Source: Microbacterium sp. T2.11-28 (GTDB lineage: Bacteria; Actinomycetota; Actinomycetes; Actinomycetales; Microbacteriaceae). From it: a stretch of 64,000 nt of DNA. Numbering within the stretch: position 1 is the stretch's first letter; every line of letters starts with the position of its first letter. Below, piece by piece: positions 36,770-46,364 of this stretch. The translations under genes were made by a program, and so were the position numbers. A model generated the notes under the pieces. The model was not told the origin of the DNA. It worked only from the letters and a program-made list of their open reading frames with translations, and did no database searches. The DNA lies in the NCBI RefSeq assembly GCF_950097975.1, contig NZ_CATNHF010000001.1, positions 186,001 to 250,000 of the forward strand. Direction: 5' to 3'.

Positions 36770-36796
36770 CTGGCACTCGCCTTCGCTGAGTGCCAA
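36770..36796 (-). promoter_or_regulatory. CIRCE operator
   Basis: Minus strand reads TTGGCACTC, nine bases, GAGTGCCAG. The consensus is TTAGCACTC-N9-GAGTGCTAA. It lies between the hemW stop and hrcA, in the hrcA leader. Confidence 0.93.
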
Positions 36797-36805
36797 TTCT
36801 ACCGC

Positions 36806-38023
36806 TCAGACGGTCAGGGCGCGCACGACGGCGTCGGCGAGGAGTCGTCCGCGCAACGTCAGCACGATGCGGCCGTGCACCGCCGCGGTGCCGTCGATCA
36901 GCCCGTCGGCGATGAGCGAGGCCACCGCGCGGCGCCCCTGTCCGCTCACCTCCGACACCGCCAGTCCCTCGGAGATCCGCGACCGCAGCAGCACGCTCTC
37001 GAGACGCCGCGCCGCCTCGTCGGGGCGCTCCCGGCCCGCCGCGGGCGAGGTGTGCGACGCGAGCCGCTGGGCGTAGGCCGCCGGATGCTTGACGTTCCAC
37101 CAGCGCAGCCCGCCGACGTGGCTGTGGGCCCCCGGACCGTAGCCCCACCAGTCCGCGCCCTGCCAGTACGCGAGGTTGTGGCGCGAGCGCTGCGACGGGT
37201 CGCGCGCCCAGTTCGACACCTCGTACCAGGCGTAGCCGGCCTCGCCGAGGAGAGTGTCGGCGAGCTCGTACATGTCGGCCTGCAGGTCGTCGTCGGGCGC
37301 GGTCACCTCGCCGCGGCGGATCTGGCGCTCGAGCTTGGTGCCCTCCTCGATGATCAGCGCGTAGGCGGACACGTGGTCGGGCGAGAGCGCGATCGCCGAC
37401 GTCAGCGACCGACGCCAGTCGTCGAGGCTCTCCCCGGGGGCTCCGTAGATGAGGTCGAGGCTGACGTCGAGCCCGGCACCGCGGGCCGCCTCCACGGCGG
37501 TGCGGACGTTGACCGGGTCGTGCGTGCGATCGAGCGCGGCCAGAACGTGGGGCACGGACGACTGCATGCCGATCGACAGACGCGTCACGCCCGCGTCGCG
37601 CAGCTGCACCGCCAGCTCCGGCGTCACGGTGTCGGGGTTCGCCTCGACGGTCACCTCGGCGCCGGGGGCGAGCCCGAAGCGGGTGCGCACGCCGTCGAGC
37701 ATCCGCGCGAGGTCGCCGCCGGGGAGGAGGGTCGGGGTGCCGCCGCCGAAGAAGACCGTGGTGGCCGGCCGGAGCGGTCCGCGCGCCGCGAGCACCGCGG
37801 CCGACAGATCGATCTCACGGAGCACCTCGTCGGCGTAGGCGTCTTGGCGCGCGCCCCGCAGCTCGGTCGCCGTGTAAGTGTTGAAGTCGCAGTACCCGCA
37901 GCGCACGCGGCAGAAGGGAACGTGGAGGTAGACGCCGAAGGCGGTGTCCGGCGAGACGGTGATGTCGGCGGGAAGCGCACCGTCGAGGGGTGCGGGCTCT
38001 CCGAGCGGAAGGGCGGAGCCCAT
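36806..38023 (-). CDS. hemW: Heme chaperone HemW (radical SAM)
   Basis: 405 residues. The radical SAM cluster is C38, C42 and C45 in PFCRVRCGYCDF. The fourth Cys of true coproporphyrinogen III oxidase (HemN CxxxCxxCxC) is absent because the next residue pair is DF. HemW proteins bind heme and hand it to membrane acceptors. FFGGGTPTLL and the C-terminal HemN domain (from about 310) complete the match. ATG 38023 overlaps the DUF1990 stop by one base. Confidence 0.92.
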   Translation of the reverse strand: MGSALPLGEPAPLDGALPADITVSPDTAFGVYLHVPFCRVRCGYCDFNTYTATELRGARQDAYADEVLREIDLSAAVLAARGPLRPATTVFFGGGTPTLLPGGDLARMLDGVRTRFGLAPGAEVTVEANPDTVTPELAVQLRDAGVTRLSIGMQSSVPHVLAALDRTHDPVNVRTAVEAARGAGLDVSLDLIYGAPGESLDDWRRSLTSAIALSPDHVSAYALIIEEGTKLERQIRRGEVTAPDDDLQADMYELADTLLGEAGYAWYEVSNWARDPSQRSRHNLAYWQGADWWGYGPGAHSHVGGLRWWNVKHPAAYAQRLASHTSPAAGRERPDEAARRLESVLLRSRISEGLAVSEVSGQGRRAVASLIADGLIDGTAAVHGRIVLTLRGRLLADAVVRALTV

Positions 38024-38673
38024 CAGGCGGGCGTGGTGAACAGCGGAGACAACGCGCGGAGGTAGCCCTGGAACAGCTCACGACGCCGACGCTTCACCAG
38101 CGCGGGCACCAGACGGTAGAGCGCCGCGACCGGCCGATCGAACGCCCGCACCGTGAACCACACCTCGTCGCTGTCGGTCCACTCGAGCAGGAACGACTCC
38201 TCCCCGCTGACGACGGAGCCGTCGACGGTCCCCAGGCCGAACCCCACGCGACGCGGCTCCTCGATCACGTAGATCACCCGCAGCTGCGCGTCGGCTCGGA
38301 GGCCCTTCACGCGCCCGTGAACGCGGATCGTCGTCCCGGCGCCGACGTAGGGCGTGCCGTCCGCGTCGAAGCGCTGGTCCGCCTCGAGGCGGCTCGGAGC
38401 CAGCGGCGTGCCCTCGGCATCGAAGCTGACCCCCGAGTACATGGGCCCCGATGCGGGCCGCACGTCGGTGATGTCGAGCCCCGCGCCGCGCAGCGCGGCC
38501 CACGACAGCAGGGAGTCGGCGGACGACGTGAAGCGAGCTTCGCCGCTGCCGATCCGCCAGCTCGATTCGGCCGGGACGCTCTTCTCGGGCGGATAGCCCA
38601 TGAGGTCGGCGGCCTGCGTGGCACCGACGGCCGCGTAGTCGACGGTCCCGTCTTGGAAGCTCCCGCGGCGCAT
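38023..38673 (-). CDS. DUF1990 family protein
   Basis: 216 residues. The YAAVGATQA start, the GTTIRVHGRV and GFGLGTVDGSVVSGEESFLLEW stretches and the terminal RRRRELFQGYL match DUF1990, a family of unknown function common in actinobacteria and plants. No signal peptide or membrane segment. It sits ten bases after lepA and overlaps hemW by one base, so it is expressed with them. The repeated charged C-terminus could contact membrane or nucleic acid, but this is speculation. Confidence 0.82.
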   Translation of the reverse strand: MRRGSFQDGTVDYAAVGATQAADLMGYPPEKSVPAESSWRIGSGEARFTSSADSLLSWAALRGAGLDITDVRPASGPMYSGVSFDAEGTPLAPSRLEADQRFDADGTPYVGAGTTIRVHGRVKGLRADAQLRVIYVIEEPRRVGFGLGTVDGSVVSGEESFLLEWTDSDEVWFTVRAFDRPVAALYRLVPALVKRRRRELFQGYLRALSPLFTTPA

Positions 38674-38683
38674 GGCGACCAGC

Positions 38684-40534
38684 CTACTTCTTGTCCTTGC
38701 CCTCGACGTCTCCGGACAGGGCGGCGATGAACGCCTCCTGCGGGACCTCGACGCGACCGACCATCTTCATGCGCTTCTTGCCCTCCTTCTGCTTCTCGAG
38801 CAGCTTACGCTTGCGCGTGATGTCACCGCCGTAGCACTTGGCGAGGACGTCCTTGCGGATGGCGCGGATGTTCTCGCGGGCGATGATCCGCGCGCCGATG
38901 GCGGCCTGGATGGGCACCTCGAACTGCTGGCGCGGGATGAGCTTGCGCAGTCTCTCGGTCATCATCGTCCCGTAGGCGTAGGCCTTCTCGCGGTGGACGA
39001 TGGAGCTGAACGCGTCGACCTTCTCGCCCTGCAGCAGGATGTCGACCTTCACGAGGTCGGCGGTCTGCGAGCCCGCCGGCTCGTAGTCCAGGCTCGCGTA
39101 TCCCTGGGTGCGCGACTTCAGGTGGTCGAAGAAGTCGAAGACGATCTCGCCGAGCGGCATGTTGTAGCGCAGCTCGACGCGGTCCTCGCTCAGGTAGTCC
39201 ATGCCGAGCAGCGTGCCTCGTCGCGACTGGCACAGCTCCATGACGGTGCCGACGTAGTCCTTGGGCGCGAGGATCCCGACCTTGACGACGGGCTCGGAGA
39301 CCTCTGCCACCCGACCGTCGGGGTACTCGCTCGGGTTCGTCACCGTGACGGTCTCGCCGGTGTCGGTCATCACCTCGTAGGTCACCGACGGAGCCGTCGT
39401 GATGAGGTCGAGGTCGAACTCGCGGGAGAGCCGCTCGGTGATGATCTCGAGGTGCAGGAGGCCCAGGAACCCGCAGCGGAAGCCGAAGCCCAGCGCCACG
39501 GAGGTCTCGGGCTCGTACTGGAGCGAGGCGTCGGACAGCTTGAGCTTGTCGAGGGCCTCGCGCAGGTCGGCGTAGTCGCTGCCGTCGATCGGATAGATGC
39601 CGCTGAAGACCATGGGCTTCGGGTCCGTGTAGCCCGGCAGGGCCTCGGTGGCCGGCTTGCGGTGGTGGGTGATGGTGTCGCCCACCTTCGACTGGCGGAC
39701 GTCCTTCACCCCGGTGATGAGGTAGCCGACCTCGCCGACGCCGAGTCCCTTGGTCGGCACGGGCTCGGGGCTGGACACCCCGATCTCGAGGAGGTCGTGC
39801 GTGGCGCGCGTGGACATCATCTGGATGCGCTCGCGCGGCTCGAGCTTGCCGTCGACCATGCGGACGTAGGTGACCACGCCGCGGTAGGAGTCGTAGACCG
39901 AGTCGAAGATCATCGCGCGGGCGGGCGCGGAGGCGTCGCCGGTGGGTGCGGGGATGCCTTCGACGATCCGGTCGAGGAGCTCCTCGACGCCGAGACCGGT
40001 CTTGCCGCTGACCCGCAGGACGTCCTCGGGGCGGCCGCCGATGAGGTTCGCGAGCTCGGCCGCGTACTTCTCGGGATCGGCCGCGGGGAGGTCGATCTTG
40101 TTGAGGACGGGGATGATCTGCAGATCGTTCTCGAGGGCGAGGTAGAGGTTGGCGAGGGTCTGGGCCTCGATCCCCTGCGCGGCGTCGACCAGCAGGATCG
40201 CCCCCTCGCAGGCGGCGAGCGAGCGCGAGACCTCGTAGGTGAAGTCGACGTGCCCGGGCGTGTCGATCATGTTGAGCGCGAAGGTCTCTCCCCCGCTGGA
40301 CCACGGCATGCGCACGGCCTGCGACTTGATCGTGATGCCGCGCTCGCGCTCGATGTCCATGCGGTCGAGGTACTGCGCCCGCATGTCGCGGTCGGCGACC
40401 ACGCCGGTGATCTGCAGCATGCGATCGGCCAGCGTGGACTTGCCGTGGTCGATGTGGGCGATGATGCAGAAGTTGCGGATGAGCTCGGGCGGCGTGGCAG
40501 CTGGCTCGAGGGGCTTGAGGGCGCGCGGTGACAT
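38684..40534 (-). CDS. lepA: Elongation factor 4
   Basis: 616 residues. A ribosome-associated GTPase that back-translocates or aids initiation under stress. The G domain shows [15 protein letters not shown] (G1), the TPGHVDF (G3) and NKIDLP (G4) motifs in the first 160 residues. The LepA-specific C-terminal domain includes [20 protein letters not shown], the family signature. ATG 40534 is nine bases after TAGACT, with GGGAC between them. It is the first gene of the minus-strand run that continues to 28692. Confidence 0.97.
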   Translation of the reverse strand: MSPRALKPLEPAATPPELIRNFCIIAHIDHGKSTLADRMLQITGVVADRDMRAQYLDRMDIERERGITIKSQAVRMPWSSGGETFALNMIDTPGHVDFTYEVSRSLAACEGAILLVDAAQGIEAQTLANLYLALENDLQIIPVLNKIDLPAADPEKYAAELANLIGGRPEDVLRVSGKTGLGVEELLDRIVEGIPAPTGDASAPARAMIFDSVYDSYRGVVTYVRMVDGKLEPRERIQMMSTRATHDLLEIGVSSPEPVPTKGLGVGEVGYLITGVKDVRQSKVGDTITHHRKPATEALPGYTDPKPMVFSGIYPIDGSDYADLREALDKLKLSDASLQYEPETSVALGFGFRCGFLGLLHLEIITERLSREFDLDLITTAPSVTYEVMTDTGETVTVTNPSEYPDGRVAEVSEPVVKVGILAPKDYVGTVMELCQSRRGTLLGMDYLSEDRVELRYNMPLGEIVFDFFDHLKSRTQGYASLDYEPAGSQTADLVKVDILLQGEKVDAFSSIVHREKAYAYGTMMTERLRKLIPRQQFEVPIQAAIGARIIARENIRAIRKDVLAKCYGGDITRKRKLLEKQKEGKKRMKMVGRVEVPQEAFIAALSGDVEGKDKK

Positions 40535-40543
40535 GTCCCGTGA

Positions 40544-40549
40544 AGTCTA
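40544..40549 (-). promoter_or_regulatory. Putative -10 element of lepA
   Basis: TAGACT on the minus strand, nine bases before the lepA ATG. It would head the 12-kb minus-strand gene run. The remaining 40550-40770 region, up to the divergent nuclease gene, shows no other clear feature. Confidence 0.45.
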
Positions 40550-40770
40550 CCGGCGACGTGGCCGCGCTCCGCCCCGATGCCTGCCGCGCATGCGGCCCCG
40601 GCGAACGGTACCCGACGCATCGCGGGACACGCCAGGGCTGTTTCGCATGAGAAAGAGTTAACCGATCTGACACTTGTCGCGGCGGGTGTGGTCACAGGAT
40701 GCTCAATGCGGCGGCCGAAGCCTGCGCGATCCTCCCTGCCGCGCGCGGACCGCCTCGGAGACGACACGAC

Positions 40771-43700
40771 ATGCACGCAGCAGAGTTCCGTTCGCCCTTG
40801 ACCCCGCACCCCCGCACCGGAGGCCCTCTGCCGCACCGCCGCAGAGTGTCGGCCGTGGCCGCGACGACAGCGGCCGCACTCGTGGCCGCCGGCCTCACGG
40901 TCGCCCCGCTGGCCGCTTCGGCGGCAGTGAGCCCCGAGGCGCCGGTGGTCATCTCGGAGGTCTACGGCGGCGGGGGCAACTCCGGCGGCGCCTACAACCG
41001 CGACTTCATCGAGCTGGCCAACGTCTCCGGCGAAGCCGTCGATCTCAGCGGCTGGACCGTGCAGTACGCCTCGGCGACGGGCGCGACCTGGCAGGTCACC
41101 GCTCTCGGCGACGTGTCGCTGCCCGCGGGAGAGCGGCTGCTGGTCGGCCAGGCCTTCGGCGCCGACCGCACCCTCCCCGCGGTCGACGCCGATGTGGAGG
41201 GCTCGCTCGCGCTCAGCGGCTCGCAGGGCAAGGTGGCGCTCGTCGACCAGGCCGCCGCGCTGAGCGGTGCGACCGGCATCTCCGGACTGGACCAGGTGAT
41301 CGACCTGGTCGGCTGGGGCGGCGCCACGCACTTCGCCGGATCCGCCGCGGCGCCGGCGACGACCAACGCCACGAGCGTGTCCCGTGACGCCGACGCGACG
41401 AACACCGCGGACAACGCCGCCGACTTCACTGCCGGGGCCCCCACGCCGACCGGCCTGTCCGACGACGGGCCGACCCCGACCCCGACCCCGACACCCACCC
41501 CCACTCCGACTCCGACTCCGACGCCCACGCCGACGGCCGATCCGGAGGTCGTCGCCATCGCGGACATCCAGGGAACCGGCGAGGCCTCGCCGCTGGCCGG
41601 CGCGACCGTGACGACGACGGGCGTCGTGACCGCGCACTACCCCACCGGCGGGTTCGAGGGCTACGTGATCCAGACGGCGGGCTCCGGCGGCGCGATCGAT
41701 CTCGACAGCCACACCGCCTCCGACGCGGTCTTCGTCTACGCGCCCGGCGCGGTGGGCGAGGTCGCTCTCGGCGACACCGTCGAGGTGACGGGCGTCGTCT
41801 CGGAGTGGAACGGCCTGACCGAGCTCACCGTGCGCGCGGGAGCGGCGACCGTCGTCGCCGACGCCGAGGCGCCCGCGCCCGCCACGGTGACGTGGCCGCG
41901 CACCGCGGCGCAGCGCGAGGCGCTCGAGTCGATGCTGGTGGACCCGCAGGGCGCGTTCACCGTGACCAACACCTACGCGACGAACCAGTACGGCGAGGTC
42001 GGTCTCGCTGCGGGCGAGACCCCGCTGCGCCAGCCCACCGACGTCGCGCGCCCGGAGAGCGACGAGGCCGCCGACGTGGCCGCGGACAACGCCGCACGCG
42101 CGGTCGCGCTCGACGACGGCGCCAGCACGAACTTCCTCTCCGCCGCCAACAGCGCGCTGACTCCCGCGTACGTCTCTCTCGCAGAGCCGATCGTCGTCGG
42201 CGCGTCGGTGACCTTCACCGCGCCGCTGATCGTCGACTACCGCAACAACACGTGGAAGCTGAACCCCACCGAGCCCCTGGTCGCCGACGGCTCCGGTGCG
42301 GACGGTGTGTCGTTCGAGGACCCCCGCACCGCAGCCCCCGAGGCGGTGGGCGGCGACCTGTCCATCGCGTCCTTCAACGTGCTGAACTACTTCACCACGC
42401 TGGGCACCGATTCCGCCTCGTGCGTCGCCTACACCGACCGGTTCGGCGACGGGGTGACCGTCCGCGACGGATGCGACCAGCGCGGTGCGTGGGATGCCGC
42501 CGACCTCGCCCGCCAGCAGGCGAAGCTCGTGGCCGCGATCAACACGCTCGACGCCGACGTGGTGGGTCTCATGGAGATCGAGAACTCCGCCGCACTGGGC
42601 GAAGCGACCGACGAGGCGACGTCGACCCTCGTCGACGCGCTGAACGACGCGGCGGGCGAGGAGCGCTGGGCCTTCGTCGGCTCGTCCGACGAGCTCCCGC
42701 CCGCCTCTGAGCAGGACGTCATCACCAACGCGATCATCTACCAGCCGGCAGCCGTCACCCCCTCGGGCGCGGCACGGGCGCTGGGCGACCAGAGCGCGGA
42801 CGGCGAGGCCTTCGGCAACGCACGTGAGCCGATCGGCCAGGTGTTCGCTCCCGTCGACGGCGGCGCCGAGTTCCTGTTCGTGGTGAACCACTTCAAGTCG
42901 AAGGGCTCCGCCGGTCCCTGGCCCGGTGACGTCGACGCGGGTGACGGACAGGGCTCCTCGAACGAGTCCCGCGTCCGCCAGGCGACCGCTCTGCGGGACT
43001 GGATCGAGGAGATCCAGGGAGATGTGGAGGCCGTCGCGCTCGCGGGCGACTTCAACTCGTACGGGCAGGAGGACCCGCTGCAGGTGCTCTACGACGCCGG
43101 CTACACCGATGCCGAGCAGCACTTCGACGTCGCGACGTCGTCGTACAGCTTCTCAGGCCTGTCCGGCTCGCTGGACCACGTCCTCCTGAACGAGGCGGCA
43201 CTCGGACGTGCCTCCGGTGCCGACATCTGGAACATCAACTCGGGAGAGTCGGTCGCGCTGGAGTACAGCCGCTTCCGCTCCCACGGCACCGAGTTCTACG
43301 CCGATGACGTGTTCCGCTCGAGCGACCACGACCCGGTGCTCGTGGGGCTGGACGCCGAGGCGGCCCCCGTCGAGCTCACCCTCCTGGGGATCAACGACTT
43401 CCACGGCCGGATCGACGCCAACACCGTCGCCTTCGCCGGCACCGTGGAGCAGCTGCGCGACGCGGCCTCCGGCCCGACCGTGTTCCTGTCGGCGGGCGAC
43501 AACATCGGCGCCTCGCTGTTCGCCTCGTCGGTCGCGCAGGACCAGCCCACGATCGACGTCCTGAACGCTCTGGACCTGCAGGCCACCGCGGTCGGCAACC
43601 ACGAGTTCGATCGCGGCTGGGCCGACCTCTCGGGTCGGGTGACCGATGCGTCCGACTATCCCCAGCTCGGTGCGAACGTCTACCTCGCCGGCACCACCAC

Positions 43701-45567
43701 GCCGGCGCTGCCGGAGTACGCGCTGCTCGAGGCCGATGGCCTCACGGTCGGCGTCATCGGCGCGGTGACGGAGGAGACGCCCTCGCTGGTGTCGCCGGCG
43801 GGCATCGCCGATCTGGAGTTCGGCGACCCGGTCGAAGCGGTCAACCGCGTCGCCGCGCAGCTGAGCGACGGCGACGCGGCCAACGGCGAGGCCGACGTGC
43901 TCGTCGCGCTCTACCACGAGGGTGCCGGGGCGGGGACGCCCGACGGCGCCACGCTCGAGGAGGAGCTCGCCGCCGGCGGTCCCTTCGCGGCGCTCGTGAA
44001 CGACACCGCGGCGGAGGTCGACGCGATCTTCACGGGTCACACCCACAAGGAGTACTCGTGGTCCGCGCCGATCCCCGGCACCGACCGCACGCGACCGGTG
44101 GTGCAGACCGGCTCCTACGGCGGGAACATCGGGGAGATCGTGCTGTCGATCGACGCCGACGGCGCCGTCACGGCCCACACCGAGCGTCTCGTGCCGCGCA
44201 CGTCGACGCCGGCCGCCGAGCTCATCGCGACGTACCCGCGGGTGGCCGAGGTCGACGCGATCGTGAAGGCGGCCCTCGCCGCCGCCGCCGAGATCGGGAA
44301 CACCGCGATCGGCGAGGTCTCGGCCGACATCACCACCGCCTTCGCGGGCGGGTCCTTCGTCGACGGAGTGTGGACGGGCGGAACGCGCGACGACCGGGCC
44401 TCGGAATCGGCGCTGGGCAACACCGTCGCCACGATGCTCCGAGACACGCTGTCCGCTCTCCCCCAGGGTGCTCAGATCGGTGTCACCAACCCCGGCGGCC
44501 TGCGGGCGGAGCTGTGGGACACGCAGGCGGAGTTCGGAGCAACAGCGGTCGCGGGACTGCCCGACGGGACGATCTCGTTCTCGCAGGCGAACGCGGTCCT
44601 GCCGTTCAACAACACGCTGGCCCTCGTGACGCTGACCGGTGAGCAGTTCACGACGATGCTCGAGCAGCAGTGGCAGACGAACCCCGACGGCACCGTGCCG
44701 CAGCGGCCGTACCTGCAGCTCGGACTGTCGGACAACGTCTCGTACACGTACGACGCCTCGGCGCCGGCGGGTTCGCGGATCACGTCGGTCACCGTCGACG
44801 GGCAGCCCCTCGACCCGGCGGCCGAGTACCGGGTCGGCACGTTCTCCTTCCTCGCCACCGGAGGCGACAACTTCCGCGTGTTCACCGAGGGTGAGGACTA
44901 CGTCGACACCGGCCTGCTCGACTACGAGGCCTGGATGGACTACATCGCCGACGGCTCGCCGCTGTCGCCGAGCTTCGCCAAGCAGGCGGTGCAGGTGACG
45001 GGCGTGCCCGAGACCGCAACCGCCGGCGAGAGCGTGTCCTTCCAGGTGAGCGGGCTGAACATGACCAGCCGCGGCGCCCCCGAGAACACGTCGCTGGAGA
45101 TCGCGCTGGGAGACGCCTCGCTGGGTGAGGCGGTCGTGACCGGCGGCGCGGCCACGGTGTCGGCCGAGCTTCCGGCCGATCTGCCCTCGGGCCCGGCGGT
45201 GCTCACGCTGACGGCGCCGGCGTCCGGCACCGTCGTCCAGGTCACCATCGAGGTGGAGGCGGCCAGCCAGCCGCAGGCCACGACCACGCGGCTGGTGGCG
45301 CTGCTGCCGGTGCACCTCAACCGGCTGCTCCCCTCCACGCTGATCGCCGCCGTCGACCAGGCCGAGGGCACGCCCGAGGGCGTCGTGGAGTTCCGCGAGG
45401 GCTCGACTGTGGTCGCGACGGTCCCGGTGCGACGGGGTCTCGCCGCCTTCACCCTGGGCAAGCTCTCGCGCGGCACGCACCACTACACCGCGGTGTTCGT
45501 GCCGAAGGACCCGACCGTCTCGAGCGGATCGACCAGCAACGCCGTGCGCGTGCGCGTCGTGTTCTGA
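40771..45567 (+). CDS. Secreted ExeM/NucH-type nuclease fused to a 5'-nucleotidase
   Basis: 1598 residues, an extracellular DNA- and nucleotide-degrading enzyme. In order: signal peptide (about 1-50, ending VAPLAASA); lamin-tail domain (about 52-165, PVVISEVYGGGGN); a Thr-Pro linker (about 233-255); an OB-fold region (about 260-510); an endonuclease/exonuclease/phosphatase domain (about 529-860, with SIASFNVLNYF, LMEIEN, AGDFNSYG and SDHDPVLVG); a calcineurin-type 5'-nucleotidase (about 869-1140, NDFHGRID, GNHEFD, GHTHKEY) with its C-terminal nucleoside domain (about 1160-1400, NPGGLRAEL, FLATGGDNF); and Ig-like domains to the end. Together it could cut DNA, then release phosphate from nucleotides. 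No sortase signal or final membrane helix is seen. ATG 40771 has CGGAG 11 bases upstream. Confidence 0.9.
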   Translation: MHAAEFRSPLTPHPRTGGPLPHRRRVSAVAATTAAALVAAGLTVAPLAASAAVSPEAPVVISEVYGGGGNSGGAYNRDFIELANVSGEAVDLSGWTVQYASATGATWQVTALGDVSLPAGERLLVGQAFGADRTLPAVDADVEGSLALSGSQGKVALVDQAAALSGATGISGLDQVIDLVGWGGATHFAGSAAAPATTNATSVSRDADATNTADNAADFTAGAPTPTGLSDDGPTPTPTPTPTPTPTPTPTPTPTADPEVVAIADIQGTGEASPLAGATVTTTGVVTAHYPTGGFEGYVIQTAGSGGAIDLDSHTASDAVFVYAPGAVGEVALGDTVEVTGVVSEWNGLTELTVRAGAATVVADAEAPAPATVTWPRTAAQREALESMLVDPQGAFTVTNTYATNQYGEVGLAAGETPLRQPTDVARPESDEAADVAADNAARAVALDDGASTNFLSAANSALTPAYVSLAEPIVVGASVTFTAPLIVDYRNNTWKLNPTEPLVADGSGADGVSFEDPRTAAPEAVGGDLSIASFNVLNYFTTLGTDSASCVAYTDRFGDGVTVRDGCDQRGAWDAADLARQQAKLVAAINTLDADVVGLMEIENSAALGEATDEATSTLVDALNDAAGEERWAFVGSSDELPPASEQDVITNAIIYQPAAVTPSGAARALGDQSADGEAFGNAREPIGQVFAPVDGGAEFLFVVNHFKSKGSAGPWPGDVDAGDGQGSSNESRVRQATALRDWIEEIQGDVEAVALAGDFNSYGQEDPLQVLYDAGYTDAEQHFDVATSSYSFSGLSGSLDHVLLNEAALGRASGADIWNINSGESVALEYSRFRSHGTEFYADDVFRSSDHDPVLVGLDAEAAPVELTLLGINDFHGRIDANTVAFAGTVEQLRDAASGPTVFLSAGDNIGASLFASSVAQDQPTIDVLNALDLQATAVGNHEFDRGWADLSGRVTDASDYPQLGANVYLAGTTTPALPEYALLEADGLTVGVIGAVTEETPSLVSPAGIADLEFGDPVEAVNRVAAQLSDGDAANGEADVLVALYHEGAGAGTPDGATLEEELAAGGPFAALVNDTAAEVDAIFTGHTHKEYSWSAPIPGTDRTRPVVQTGSYGGNIGEIVLSIDADGAVTAHTERLVPRTSTPAAELIATYPRVAEVDAIVKAALAAAAEIGNTAIGEVSADITTAFAGGSFVDGVWTGGTRDDRASESALGNTVATMLRDTLSALPQGAQIGVTNPGGLRAELWDTQAEFGATAVAGLPDGTISFSQANAVLPFNNTLALVTLTGEQFTTMLEQQWQTNPDGTVPQRPYLQLGLSDNVSYTYDASAPAGSRITSVTVDGQPLDPAAEYRVGTFSFLATGGDNFRVFTEGEDYVDTGLLDYEAWMDYIADGSPLSPSFAKQAVQVTGVPETATAGESVSFQVSGLNMTSRGAPENTSLEIALGDASLGEAVVTGGAATVSAELPADLPSGPAVLTLTAPASGTVVQVTIEVEAASQPQATTTRLVALLPVHLNRLLPSTLIAAVDQAEGTPEGVVEFREGSTVVATVPVRRGLAAFTLGKLSRGTHHYTAVFVPKDPTVSSGSTSNAVRVRVVF
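41470..41536 (+). repeat. Thr-Pro hexanucleotide microsatellite inside the nuclease gene
   Basis: About eleven six-base units of the CCGACC/CCGACT/CCCACC kind encode an alternating Thr-Pro linker. The tract could slip in multiples of six without shifting the frame. Confidence 0.8.
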
Positions 45568-45591
45568 GGCTGCTCCGAGTGTCCTGAACGA

Positions 45592-45625
45592 GGGGCCCGC
45601 GACCAGGAGTCGCGGGCCCCTTCTC
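45592..45625 (+). terminator. Intrinsic terminator of the nuclease gene
   Basis: Perfect 12-bp stem (45592-45603 with 45609-45620), five-base loop CAGGA, then TTCTC. Confidence 0.85.
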
Positions 45626-45626
45626 A

Positions 45627-45632
45627 TAGGCT
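45627..45632 (+). promoter_or_regulatory. Putative -10 element, leaderless hydrolase gene
   Basis: TAGGCT six bases before ATG 45639, beginning immediately after the nuclease terminator. Confidence 0.5.
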
Positions 45633-45638
45633 GATCAC

Positions 45639-46364
45639 ATGGCGACCCAGGTGGTGATGGTCCACGGCATCCGCACGTCGGCGACCATGTGGCGTTCGCA
45701 GGTCGCCCATCTCGAGGCGCGCGGCGTGGAGGCGCACGCTGTCGACCTCCCGGGCCACGGCACGCGCATGTCCGAGGTGTTCTCCCTCGACGGGGCCTTC
45801 GCGACGATCGACCGCGCCGTGCACGCAGCCGCTGAGCGCGGTCCCGTGGTGCTGGTGGGTCACTCCATGGGGGGTCTCCTGTCGATCGCCTACGCGGGGG
45901 CTCAGGCGCGCCCGCCGATCGACGCGTTCATCGCCGCCTCCTGCACCGCCGTGCCGCGCGGGGTGGGCCTTGCGACCTACCGCGCACTGGCCCGGGGCTT
46001 CGACCGGCTGCCGCGCCGCGGCCAGGGCATCGCGGACTGGGTGCTCGACCGCACGCTCCCCCTCGAGACCCGGCAGGACTTCGGAGCGGGCGGGTACGCC
46101 TACGACGCGCAGGATGTCGCGCTGCGCAGCCTGTCGGTGCTCGATCTGCTCGCCGCGCTCCGGCGGATCGATGTGCCCACGTGGTTCATCAACGGGCAGT
46201 ACGACCAGCTGCGCGCCAACGAGCGCCTCTTCTCGTCGCAGGTGCCGGGCGCGGAGCTGATCGTCGTCCCGCGGACGAGTCACCTCGTGACGGCGATGCG
46301 ACCGGCGGTGTTCAACGCGCTGCTCGACCTCGCCGTGGCCACCGTCGAGCAGTCAGCTCGCTGA
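45639..46364 (+). CDS. Alpha/beta hydrolase
   Basis: 241 residues. The nucleophile elbow is GHSMGG (Ser about 74). The oxyanion loop is HGIRTSATMW, the acid is in NGQYDQLR and the His is in TSHLV. No signal peptide, so it is cytoplasmic. The small hydrophobic cap suggests an esterase or thioesterase-like enzyme, but the substrate is unknown. The ATG follows TAGGCT by six bases and lacks a Shine-Dalgarno sequence. Its last 12 bases overlap the end of the convergent MFS gene. Confidence 0.88.
   Translation: MATQVVMVHGIRTSATMWRSQVAHLEARGVEAHAVDLPGHGTRMSEVFSLDGAFATIDRAVHAAAERGPVVLVGHSMGGLLSIAYAGAQARPPIDAFIAASCTAVPRGVGLATYRALARGFDRLPRRGQGIADWVLDRTLPLETRQDFGAGGYAYDAQDVALRSLSVLDLLAALRRIDVPTWFINGQYDQLRANERLFSSQVPGAELIVVPRTSHLVTAMRPAVFNALLDLAVATVEQSAR

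Noticed and set aside
40657..40663. GTTAACC before the nuclease gene as a PhoP box
   Set aside because: A PhoP box needs direct repeats of about 7 bases at 11-base spacing. The flanking positions do not match, so a single heptamer is not evidence.
41470..41536. Hexanucleotide tract considered as a CRISPR-like or regulatory array
   Set aside because: It is in frame inside the nuclease gene and simply encodes a Thr-Pro linker.
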